A stretch of DNA of 64,000 bases from Vibrio viridaestus. GTDB lineage: Bacteria; Pseudomonadota; Gammaproteobacteria; Enterobacterales; Vibrionaceae. How positions within the stretch are numbered: the first letter of the stretch is position 1; each line of letters begins with the position of its first letter. The stretch is from NCBI RefSeq assembly GCF_003856525.1, contig NZ_RJVQ01000004.1:248001-312000 (forward strand), in the 5' to 3' direction. Under the pieces are notes generated by a model, which worked only from the letters and a program-made list of their open reading frames with translations, was not told where the DNA came from and did no database searches. Both the position numbers and the translations under genes were made by a program. This document shows, one piece after another, positions 27,223 to 35,223 of this stretch.

Positions 27223-28317
27223 ATGGACATTCGTCTTGCGAAGCTTACTGATCTCTCTGTTCTCAATGATCTTGAACTAAAACTGTTTGATACTGACAGG
27301 ATATCTCCACGTCAAATGAAACGTTTTATACAGTCCCCTAAGGATCTCATCTTTGTTGCTACGGAAAATGACGAGATTGCTGGTTATGCGTTGTTACTTT
27401 TTCACCAAGGTACACAGCTATCTAGGTTGTATTCGATTGCCGTCAAACCTGACTTCAGAGGACGGGGTATTGCTCGTAATCTCATAGAGCAATGTGAGCG
27501 CGCGGCTCTTGATCAAGGCTTCAATACATTACGACTAGAAGTCAGAGAAGACAATACTTCAGCAATACATTTGTATGAAAAAATGGGATACAAAACATTA
27601 CAGGTACTCATCCATTATTACGATGATCTTTGCGATGGGCGAAGAATGCAAAAAAGGCTTGAACCTCAAGGACCAACACATCAACTTGACATGCCACTTT
27701 ATATCCAGACCACCAAGTTTACCTGTGGTCCTGCGTGCCTGGTGATGAGCTTTAGCTGCTTGGATAAAGAGTATCAACCGAGCCGAACAGAAGAGCTACA
27801 ACTGTGGCGAGAAGCCACGACGATCTTTATGGCTGCGGGCCATGGGGGCTGCAGTGGACACGGCTTAGCACTGGCTGCGGCAAAACGTGGGTTTGATGTG
27901 GAGCTCTGGAGTCGCTCTGATTCCACGCCATTTATCGATAGCGTTCGTGATGCCAGTAAAAAAGACATTATTGATTTGGTACATCATGAGTTTGTCCGCC
28001 AGCTCGAGCAAACATCAGCTTTAATCAAGGATATTCCACCGACAACGGACCAATTTGAAGTTTGGCTGGAAGAGGGGGCATGTGTTTTGTTGTTAATTAG
28101 TACATATCGTTTTGATGGTAAGAAAGAGCCACACTGGATCGTTCTTAGTGGGATGAACGAACAGTTTTTCTTTATCCACGATCCTCACGCAGACAATGAG
28201 AGCCATGCTGTGGGTTCGGCTTTTGTCCCGGTCGGAAAATCGGTACTCAGACAGATCATTACTTTCGGCAAGCAAAAACAAATTGCTTGTGTTGTTATCA
28301 AACGCACAAACAGTTAA
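27223..28317 (+). CDS. GNAT acetyltransferase fused to C39-like peptidase
   Basis: 364 residues with two domains. Residues 1-145 are a GNAT acetyltransferase of RimI type (acetyl-CoA loop RGRGIA at 79-84, NTSAIHLYEKMGY near 111-123). Residues 155-360 are a C39-like papain-fold peptidase with Cys168 (QTTKFTCGPAC), His304 (EPHWIVLSG) and Asp320 (IHDPH), a complete triad. The frame opens at 27178, but AAGGA lies just before the ATG at 27223 and the GNAT domain begins there. It is divergent from the RimK-like gene. GNAT/C39 fusions beside RimK-like ligases are a known gene pairing (described by Iyer, Aravind and co-workers), suggesting peptide modification and cleavage. Confidence 0.85.
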   Translation: MDIRLAKLTDLSVLNDLELKLFDTDRISPRQMKRFIQSPKDLIFVATENDEIAGYALLLFHQGTQLSRLYSIAVKPDFRGRGIARNLIEQCERAALDQGFNTLRLEVREDNTSAIHLYEKMGYKTLQVLIHYYDDLCDGRRMQKRLEPQGPTHQLDMPLYIQTTKFTCGPACLVMSFSCLDKEYQPSRTEELQLWREATTIFMAAGHGGCSGHGLALAAAKRGFDVELWSRSDSTPFIDSVRDASKKDIIDLVHHEFVRQLEQTSALIKDIPPTTDQFEVWLEEGACVLLLISTYRFDGKKEPHWIVLSGMNEQFFFIHDPHADNESHAVGSAFVPVGKSVLRQIITFGKQKQIACVVIKRTNS

Positions 28318-28386
28318 TAAGAATTTTATTACTTATCAACATATTGATTATACTTGTAGTTGGATATTTCAAAATCAGGGACGATA

Positions 28387-31248
28387 ATGAAAAAACAATT
28401 ACCTGGTATTCGTCTACAGTTGTTGGTTAGTGGCTCTATTGTTATTGGGATGTTGGTGCTGGCCGCATCGATTATTTTTCACTCTTATCAAAGTAATCGA
28501 CGAATTCTTATCGAGTTAGCTCAGGAAAATGCCCAACAAATTGCGGCTAAAATCGATAGCCAGATTGAACGCCACACCCAGCCAATCATTACGGCATTGA
28601 AGCTGTTATCACAAGACTCAATTATTACGGCAAACGATCACTCTTCGCGGATGAAGAGAATTAAGCTGCTCAAACTGATCCTTGATGAAAATCCTGTAGT
28701 GAGCTCTGCCTATCTGGGGTATTCAAATGGTGACTTTTTCCTGTTACGTAAACTCAATTCCGATTTGAGAAAAAAAGTCGTATCCGCACCAGATGACGCA
28801 TCGTATATGGTGCAGTCTTTAGAGCGCAACACGAGTGGGCAAGTCTTAAATTCCGTCTGGTTGTTCTTCGATAAGGGTTTCAATCTTTTATCGCGCAGAA
28901 ATACACCTGAATATCAGTTTGACCCTCGTTCAAGAAGATGGTTTGCCAGTGCCGTTGCTACTGACAAACTTTACCTTGGTGAACCGTACGTTTTTTATAC
29001 TACCCAGCAAGTTGGGGTAACGTTATCGATGAAAGCGGCCCCCTTTAATACTGTCGTTGGAATGGACGCATCGATAGATGATTTATCCGAGCTTATGCAG
29101 TCACTATTGCCAAATGAATTCAGTCGCCTCGCTTTGGTTAACGATAAAAATGTGGTACTTGGCTTTCCGGACAGTTCGAAACTTGTGCACCCGACAGACT
29201 CCGGAGCATTTCGTTTGTCTCGAATTAAAGAGCTGGAGATTCCATTATTTAATCAGCTTGTTGAGCATAAAACTCAACATAGCTTGGTCCCTTTTGCAAC
29301 AGGGCAAGGTATTTGGTTTGGACAAAGTATCCATGTCGGACCTACAGGTAAAGAAAATTGGAGTCTACTCTACGGTATTCCTGAATCGGCTTTGCTTCAA
29401 AGTGCCACTACTGTTTTACACCAACAGTTAATTTGGTCAGGGGTGATTATCGGTATTCTGTTGTTGGTTGGTTGGTTTTTCGGCCGCTTAGTGGCACTAC
29501 CTATGTTGCGTTTATCCAGCGTGATTGAAGGAATGAGAGCGTTCGATTTTCGTCAGGAAAACTCCGTATCTTCTTATGTCCGAGAGGTTAATATTCTTTC
29601 TCAGTCTCTATCTGAAATGTCTGCAGCAATTCGGAGCTTTCGTTCTATTTCGCTTTTGCTTTCTCAGGAACAGGATATGGACAAGATGCTAAATGGAGTG
29701 GTGACGCATTTACTCAATATCACTGATTCAAAAGCGGCCTGTATTTATCTGTTCAATTCTAAGCAACAATCTTTAGATAGGGCTACGCAAAGTCAATGGG
29801 GACCATCGTCCATTCCTTGTCCTCAAGCGAGCAGAGAGGACTTCGTAGAAATTGTCCAGAAAACGTTCTCTGCTGATGATGAGCAAGATACAACATTGTC
29901 TATTCCGCTTTGTGATAGAAGAATGTCTGTGATTGGTGTCTTAATCCTTTTGCATGACAAAGACCGTAACTTTGAAAATCCTGCATTTGTTGAATTTGTA
30001 TCCCAAATTTCAGGCTCGGCTGCGACCGCAATCGAAACAAGGAAACATGTTGAATCCCAAACAGAATTAATCGATGCCATTATCCGTTTATTAGCTGATG
30101 CCATTGATGCCAAATCGCCTTACACCAGTGGGCACTGTGAAAGAGTTCCAATATTGGCGGAAATGCTCATTGATGAAGCGCAGAAAAGTCATAGTGGTAG
30201 TTTTGCGGGCTTTATGATGGATGATACCCAACGTAGAGAGTTCAAAATTGCTGCTTGGCTGCATGATTGCGGCAAAATTACCAGTCAGGAGTACATCATT
30301 GATAAAGCGACCAAATTAGAAACGATTCATAATAGAATCCATGAGATACGGACTCGTTTTGAAGTGTTATGGAGAGACAGAGAGCTAGATTATTGGCAAA
30401 AGCTTTACGCTGGTGAGAATCAACAAGAATTACAAGCTCGACTTGACCGCGAGCTTGAAGCGCTCCAAGAAGATTTTACTCATATTGCCAATCTTAATAT
30501 TGGTGCCGAGAGCATGAGTAGCCAAGATCTTGAGAAACTGAATCATATTAGCCGAAGAGTGTGGACTCGACATTTTAGTAGCCGGCAGGGGTTATCTCGA
30601 GATGAATGGTTACGAGTCAAAGACCTAGAAGAAAGCCTTCCATGTACTGAGTTACTTCTTGACGATAAAGTTGAACATATCATTCCTTGGGGAGAAAATC
30701 GGCCTCCTGTTGGTAAACATGATAAGGATAATATTTGGGGATTTGATATGACTTTGCCACAACACGAGTTGAATAAAGGCGAGATCTACAATCTCTCTAT
30801 CGAGCGAGGAACCTTAACAGAGGAAGAGCGGTTCTTGGTTAATAACCATATTGTGCAAACGATAAAAATGCTCAGCAAGTTGCCGTTTCCCGATGAAATG
30901 CAGAGAGTTCCTGATATTGCTGGAAATCATCATGAAAAAATCGATGGCAGAGGTTATCCGAGAAAATTGTCTGGTGAAGAATTATCCATTCCTGAAAAGG
31001 TAATGGCACTCGCAGATATTTTTGAAGCATTGACGGCCGCAGACAGACCTTATAAAGAAGCAAAAACATTGTCGGAATCGTTAGCTATTTTAGCCGATAT
31101 GGTAAAACAACGACATATTGATGAAGATACCTTTCGTTTGTTTATCGAGTCTAAAACGTATTTGAGGTATGCAGAGAAGTTCTTATCTGAAAAGCAAAAA
31201 GATAATGTAAACGAAAAGCAAATACTGCAGTTGGCTGAACTAGTTTAG
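28387..31248 (+). CDS. Membrane HD-GYP sensor with large insert in the catalytic domain
   Basis: 953 residues. Membrane helices at 13-33 and 347-367 flank a periplasmic sensor of dCache type. A HAMP-like linker (368-420) and a GAF-like domain (430-550) follow. The HD-GYP domain runs from about 560 to 945, with HD at 626-627 (WLHDCGK) and a complete HHEKIDGRGYP at 848-858. The distance between the two motifs, about 220 residues, is far longer than in RpfG-type domains and implies an insert of roughly 150 residues. The enzyme should hydrolyse c-di-GMP in response to a periplasmic signal. The start at 28387 has AGGGA upstream; the ATG-like start at 28360 does not. Confidence 0.9.
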   Translation: MKKQLPGIRLQLLVSGSIVIGMLVLAASIIFHSYQSNRRILIELAQENAQQIAAKIDSQIERHTQPIITALKLLSQDSIITANDHSSRMKRIKLLKLILDENPVVSSAYLGYSNGDFFLLRKLNSDLRKKVVSAPDDASYMVQSLERNTSGQVLNSVWLFFDKGFNLLSRRNTPEYQFDPRSRRWFASAVATDKLYLGEPYVFYTTQQVGVTLSMKAAPFNTVVGMDASIDDLSELMQSLLPNEFSRLALVNDKNVVLGFPDSSKLVHPTDSGAFRLSRIKELEIPLFNQLVEHKTQHSLVPFATGQGIWFGQSIHVGPTGKENWSLLYGIPESALLQSATTVLHQQLIWSGVIIGILLLVGWFFGRLVALPMLRLSSVIEGMRAFDFRQENSVSSYVREVNILSQSLSEMSAAIRSFRSISLLLSQEQDMDKMLNGVVTHLLNITDSKAACIYLFNSKQQSLDRATQSQWGPSSIPCPQASREDFVEIVQKTFSADDEQDTTLSIPLCDRRMSVIGVLILLHDKDRNFENPAFVEFVSQISGSAATAIETRKHVESQTELIDAIIRLLADAIDAKSPYTSGHCERVPILAEMLIDEAQKSHSGSFAGFMMDDTQRREFKIAAWLHDCGKITSQEYIIDKATKLETIHNRIHEIRTRFEVLWRDRELDYWQKLYAGENQQELQARLDRELEALQEDFTHIANLNIGAESMSSQDLEKLNHISRRVWTRHFSSRQGLSRDEWLRVKDLEESLPCTELLLDDKVEHIIPWGENRPPVGKHDKDNIWGFDMTLPQHELNKGEIYNLSIERGTLTEEERFLVNNHIVQTIKMLSKLPFPDEMQRVPDIAGNHHEKIDGRGYPRKLSGEELSIPEKVMALADIFEALTAADRPYKEAKTLSESLAILADMVKQRHIDEDTFRLFIESKTYLRYAEKFLSEKQKDNVNEKQILQLAELV

Positions 31249-31253
31249 TTTAT

Positions 31254-31279
31254 ATGCCCTGACTTGAGCATCAGGGCAT
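31254..31279. terminator. Hairpin between convergent HD-GYP and deaminase genes
   Basis: Nine-base-pair stem ATGCCCTGA / TCAGGGCAT with an eight-base loop fills the 38 bp between the two stop codons. No T run follows on either strand; probably a weak bidirectional terminator. Confidence 0.5.
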
Positions 31280-31286
31280 TGAACAA

Positions 31287-32294
31287 TTAAGACTGATCAG
31301 CAACAAACTCCAGAACTGTTTTGGTCATTCGTGCTTTTTCCTCATTGCTAATGAAACTGGCTTCAATAGCGTTAAGGGTAAATTGAGCCAACTCTTCTTT
31401 GGTGGTTGGCAGTGCTTCAGCGACTGCAACGAAGTTATCTGTCATGTAACCGCCGAAATAAGCAGGATCATCAGAGTTTATTGTGACGCATAGTCCCTGT
31501 TTCAGAAGTTCTACGATGTTGTGATCCTTCATATTCTGGAACACTTTTAACTTCGTATTTGAAAGGGGACATACGGTAAGAGGCATCCTACTTTCTTTTA
31601 AGCGTTCGACCAGATTTTGATCTTCTACACAACGTACGCCATGATCAATTCGCTCGACGTTAAGGATATCAAGTGCATCAATAATGTTTTGCGCCGGGCC
31701 TTCTTCACCAGCATGTGCAACTGCTAGAAATCCCTCTTCCTTCGCTAAAGCAAACACTTGAGCAAACTTTTCTGGTGGATGACCTTTTTCTGATGAGTCG
31801 AGACCAACCCCGACAATGTAATCCTTGTAAGGTAGGGCTTGCTTAAGTGTTTCGATAGCCTGCTCCTCAGGAAGATGGCGTAGGAAACACATAATCAACT
31901 GACTGGTAATACCGAGTTCTTTTTCGGCTTTGGTAAGCGCTGATGTAATGCCTTTCACGACCGTATCAAAGCTAATACCTCTTTCGGTATGCGTCTGAGG
32001 ATCAAAGAATATTTCTGTGTGAATGACGTTATCTTGTTTACAGCGTAATAAGTAAGCCCAGGTTAAATCAAAAAAATCCTGCTCATGAATAAGAACATTT
32101 GCTCCTTGGTAATAGATATCCAGGAACGATTGCAAATTGGTAAATTGGTATGCCGCTCGCACTTCTTCTGGTGAGTTAAATGGGATCTCAACATGATTGC
32201 GTTTAGCAAGCTCAAACATAAGTTCTGGCTCTAGAGAACCTTCTATATGAAGGTGAAGTTCTACCTTCGGTAGTTCTTGAATGAAACGTAACAT
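31287..32294 (-). CDS. Adenosine deaminase family protein, probably adenine deaminase type
   Basis: 335 residues of the metal-dependent amidohydrolase fold. Visible are the zinc motif ELHLHIEGS near residue 13, [16 protein letters not shown], the SNTKL motif and [12 protein letters not shown] with the catalytic aspartate pair. The combination [25 protein letters not shown] and [12 protein letters not shown] resembles the adenine deaminase branch (fungal Aah1, Pseudomonas PA0148) more than true adenosine deaminases such as E. coli Add. This is a judgement from motifs; both substrates remain possible. The enzyme acts in purine salvage in the cytoplasm. AGAGG lies eight bases before the ATG. The gene stands alone, convergent with the HD-GYP gene. 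Confidence 0.85.
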   Translation of the reverse strand: MLRFIQELPKVELHLHIEGSLEPELMFELAKRNHVEIPFNSPEEVRAAYQFTNLQSFLDIYYQGANVLIHEQDFFDLTWAYLLRCKQDNVIHTEIFFDPQTHTERGISFDTVVKGITSALTKAEKELGITSQLIMCFLRHLPEEQAIETLKQALPYKDYIVGVGLDSSEKGHPPEKFAQVFALAKEEGFLAVAHAGEEGPAQNIIDALDILNVERIDHGVRCVEDQNLVERLKESRMPLTVCPLSNTKLKVFQNMKDHNIVELLKQGLCVTINSDDPAYFGGYMTDNFVAVAEALPTTKEELAQFTLNAIEASFISNEEKARMTKTVLEFVADQS

Positions 32295-32399
32295 GTATAT
32301 GCCTCTGAAAAATGGAACAATTTAAATAACTATAGGTGAGTAACCGAAGAAAATATAATACGAATTTATTGGAGCTAGGGAGTAATGATAGAAATAATA

Positions 32400-32427
32400 A
32401 AAGGCCAGTGCAATTGCACTGGCCTTT
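32400..32427 (-). terminator. Terminator of dapD
   Basis: A perfect 28-base palindrome with arms AAAGGCCAGTGCAA and TTGCACTGGCCTTT, 23 bases after the dapD stop. On the minus strand it continues into TTATTATT. It could also stop leftward readthrough into the deaminase gene. Confidence 0.85.
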
Positions 32428-32449
32428 AAAAGTTGACTAATTGGTTGAA

Positions 32450-33481
32450 TTAGTTGTTTGCGTGTAGCTGTTCGTTCAATTCTACAGCAGATTTGTTCGC
32501 TAAACATTCAACCTGACCCGTTGAAGAGTTACGACGGAACAGAAGATCTGGAACGCCAGCAAGATCACGGGCTTTAACGATTTCTACTTCGTTACCATCT
32601 TTGTCTAGCATGCGAACTTTTGTGCCTGCAGTAACATACAGACCAGATTCGATAGTACAACGGTCGCCCAGAGGGAAGCCAAGACCTGCGTTAGCACCAA
32701 GCAGTGAGTTTTCACCGATGGATACAACAACTTTACCACCGCCAGATAGTGTACCCATGATAGATGCACCACCACCGATATCGGAACCGTTACCCACCAT
32801 AACACCAGCAGAAATACGTCCTTCAACCATGCTCACACCGGTTGTACCAGCATTGAAGTTGATGAAGCCTTCATGCATAACTGTTGTGCCTTCACCAACG
32901 TGTGCGCCAAGACGAACACGAGATGTATCAGCAATACGAACACCTGTAGGAACGATGTAATCGACCATTTTAGGGAATTTATCAACGCAATCGACAGAAA
33001 GAGAACGGCCAGCAAGGCGAGCTTCAATTTGGCGATCCGCTAATTCAGGTAGATCGATTGGACCTTCGTTAGTCCAAGCAATGTTGTGCAGCAGTCCAAA
33101 AATACCATCAAGAACAATGCCGTGAGGTTGAGCTAGACGGTGAGAAATTAGTTGTAACTTGAGAAATCCTTCTGCAACAGATTGTGGTTTGTCATCACTT
33201 TCAAGAATAACAACCACTAGAGGCTGGGCTGACTCAACAGCTTTTGTAGCAAAAGAAGCACTTGTATCCTGACCATTGGCAGCAAAAACGTCTGCAAGAG
33301 ATTTACTCTGTACCGCACTAATTTCAATTGCTTGGTTGCCATCTTTATAATCAGCCACTTCAGCTACAGCAGACACAAGCTCACTAGATGGGTTTAAAAT
33401 AGGTGCAGGAAAATATGCTTCGATAATTTTTCCGTCACGATTTTTGGTTGCAACACCAAGTGCTAAGGCGAAGTGAGCCAT
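32450..33481 (-). CDS. dapD: Tetrahydrodipicolinate N-succinyltransferase (DapD)
   Basis: 343 residues, the size of the long Vibrio/Pseudomonas DapD type. The C-terminal half is a left-handed beta helix of hexapeptide repeats (TRVRLGAHVGEG, ISAGVMVGNGSDIGGGASIMGT, SIGENSLLGANAGLG). DapD succinylates tetrahydrodipicolinate in the lysine and diaminopimelate pathway, so it also feeds peptidoglycan synthesis. It is a single-gene unit with its own terminator. The 236 bp upstream gap should hold its promoter, but I can assign no operator there. Confidence 0.93.
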   Translation of the reverse strand: MAHFALALGVATKNRDGKIIEAYFPAPILNPSSELVSAVAEVADYKDGNQAIEISAVQSKSLADVFAANGQDTSASFATKAVESAQPLVVVILESDDKPQSVAEGFLKLQLISHRLAQPHGIVLDGIFGLLHNIAWTNEGPIDLPELADRQIEARLAGRSLSVDCVDKFPKMVDYIVPTGVRIADTSRVRLGAHVGEGTTVMHEGFINFNAGTTGVSMVEGRISAGVMVGNGSDIGGGASIMGTLSGGGKVVVSIGENSLLGANAGLGFPLGDRCTIESGLYVTAGTKVRMLDKDGNEVEIVKARDLAGVPDLLFRRNSSTGQVECLANKSAVELNEQLHANN

Positions 33482-33664
33482 GATTTCATTCTCCGTATGT
33501 TGGGTAGAAGCGAAGCAAGCAATTAGGCTTGTTCGTCATAATTCATTTTTTAATTTAATAGGGTCATCTTAAAGAGACTCACTTTGAGTTAAAAGAGTTC
33601 CATAAGATAAAGTCCGGCAACCGATATGCTTTGTCTTTTTAGATATACATTGCTTTATAAAGAA

Positions 33665-33689
33665 GTGGGCCGTCATTGAGACGGCCCAC
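33665..33689 (-). terminator. Terminator of yebG
   Basis: Ten-base-pair GC-rich stem GTGGGCCGTC / GACGGCCCAC with a five-base loop, 28 bases after the yebG stop on the minus strand, followed by a T-rich stretch (TTCTTTATAAAG). The weak T run lowers certainty. Confidence 0.7.
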
Positions 33690-33717
33690 AGTCATTTCGC
33701 ACTAAAGCTGGCGCTGA

Positions 33718-34029
33718 TTAGGCCGCTTTTTCTTCACTGTCTTTTGTGTCAGAGGATTCACTCTCGACTTTTGCTGCTTTAGGCTTTTTCTGGGTTGGAC
33801 GTTTTTTGGCGCCAAGAGCATAAAGTACTTCTTCTTTGTTCTGAGCTAGGTACATTGCCAGCTCTTCTTGTTTTGCTTCGTCTTCGACTAGTTCACTTTT
33901 ACCTAGGAGTGAAAAAAGCTCGTCAGCCATATCCAACATTTTATCGTAGGCGTCTGCTTCTGCTTTTGAGGTAAAAGTCATTTTCTCTTCTCCATTACGC
34001 TCTACCACGTACTTGACGATTACAGCCAT
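33718..34029 (-). CDS. yebG: YebG-family SOS-induced protein
   Basis: 103 residues. The N-terminus (MAVIVKYVVERNGEEKMTF, then TSKAEADAYDKMLD) matches E. coli YebG nearly residue for residue, and the C-terminus is a lysine- and glutamate-rich tail as in that family. YebG is a small DNA-damage-inducible protein of unknown biochemical role. A LexA-box-like sequence lies 32 bases upstream of the start and AGAGGA precedes the ATG. The gene ends at a hairpin and is followed by dapD on the same strand. Confidence 0.93.
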   Translation of the reverse strand: MAVIVKYVVERNGEEKMTFTSKAEADAYDKMLDMADELFSLLGKSELVEDEAKQEELAMYLAQNKEEVLYALGAKKRPTQKKPKAAKVESESSDTKDSEEKAA

Positions 34030-34060
34030 GGTTAATCCTCTGATGATTAGTTTTAGGTGA

Positions 34061-34076
34061 CTGGTTTTTTATACAG
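34061..34076 (-). promoter_or_regulatory. LexA (SOS) box of yebG
   Basis: Read on the minus strand the site is CTGTATAAAAAACCAG, flanked as TA-box-TC. It matches CTGT-N8-ACAG with one mismatch (CCAG). TATAAA inside it can serve as a -10 element, so LexA would block RNA polymerase directly. The match to the known LexA control of E. coli yebG supports the call. Confidence 0.8.
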
Positions 34077-34133
34077 TATTTTGTGCTTTTCGTCCAGAAT
34101 ACTACACCATAGTGTGAGTTAAATGAGGATATT

Positions 34134-35039
34134 TTAGACGTTATGAGTAGGTTTATCCCATTCAAAACAAAACTGGATAAATCGTTTAAGCAACGGACTC
34201 TGATATTTTTCTTTATGTACCAGAAGCCAAAAGCGACGATTCATATCCAAAGAAACATTGAGGGTTTTAACTCTGCCATCATGAATCGCTGAATTTGCTG
34301 CAAGTTTTGACATGCAAGCATAGCCTATGCCCGCAGCGACACTATTGATAATCGCCTCTGTTGTGTTGAGTTCGAATGCTTCATGCCAATGTTCAATTCT
34401 TGGGGCAACTACACGCAAGAAAAACTCTCGAGAGCCCGAACCAGCCTCTCTTAGAAGCCATTCACTGTTTTCAAAATTTGATAGTGGAACAACATCGTCT
34501 TCTGCTAGGGGATTATTGGCGGAACAGATTATACACATTTCATCCTGACTGAACTGAGTTGAGATAAGGTCTGGATGGAGTGTTTTCCCTTCAATCAATG
34601 CAATGTCTAGCTCGTAATCAATCAGTTTTTGGCAAATGAGAGCGGTATTGGAGATAAATAGGGTTTGAGATGTGTGTTTGAGTTCTTTTCGAAAACGGCT
34701 GAGTAAGTAGGGGGCAACCTGATTTCCTATCGTATCGCTTGCGCCAACTTTCAATAGCCCCGTTAACAAACTTTCATCATCAAATAGGTGGCCGATAGTA
34801 TTGGCTCGATTGAGCAATTCATCGGCTAAAGGAAGTAATTTCTTTCCTTCTTGGTTGAGGATGAGTCGATGATTAACTCTATCGAACAGAGCATGGCCAA
34901 TTTGTTTCTCTAACTCGGATAACGCCATACTCACGGCCGCTTTAGAAAGGTACAGTGCGTCAGAAGCTTCGGTAAGCGTATTATGTTGGGTGATTGCTTG
35001 AAATACTCTAAGTTGTTTTAACGAAACATTTTTACTCAT
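34134..35039 (-). CDS. LysR-family transcriptional regulator
   Basis: 301 residues. The N-terminal 65 residues hold the winged helix-turn-helix (LKQLRVFQAITQHNTLTEASDALYLSKAAVSMALSELE), and a substrate-binding domain follows from about 90 to 295. The target is unknown. It lies between yebG (105 bp downstream, same strand) and the divergent recC. General resemblance is to YeiE/CysL-type regulators, but I cannot assign an effector. Confidence 0.88.
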   Translation of the reverse strand: MSKNVSLKQLRVFQAITQHNTLTEASDALYLSKAAVSMALSELEKQIGHALFDRVNHRLILNQEGKKLLPLADELLNRANTIGHLFDDESLLTGLLKVGASDTIGNQVAPYLLSRFRKELKHTSQTLFISNTALICQKLIDYELDIALIEGKTLHPDLISTQFSQDEMCIICSANNPLAEDDVVPLSNFENSEWLLREAGSGSREFFLRVVAPRIEHWHEAFELNTTEAIINSVAAGIGYACMSKLAANSAIHDGRVKTLNVSLDMNRRFWLLVHKEKYQSPLLKRFIQFCFEWDKPTHNV

Positions 35040-35223
35040 TACTATTACTCTGACTTAGCCACAGTCATATCTTATGGGAACTATCTTGCGCTGCAAGTCG
35101 AAAACAAAAAATAAATCATCGTTTTGTCGATGTTTCAGGCAAACTGCAAGGATACTTATAGAGTCCATTCTTGGCACTATGCTAATCTAGGACCATCCCC
35201 ATTTTGGCTATTGGAATGAGAAT

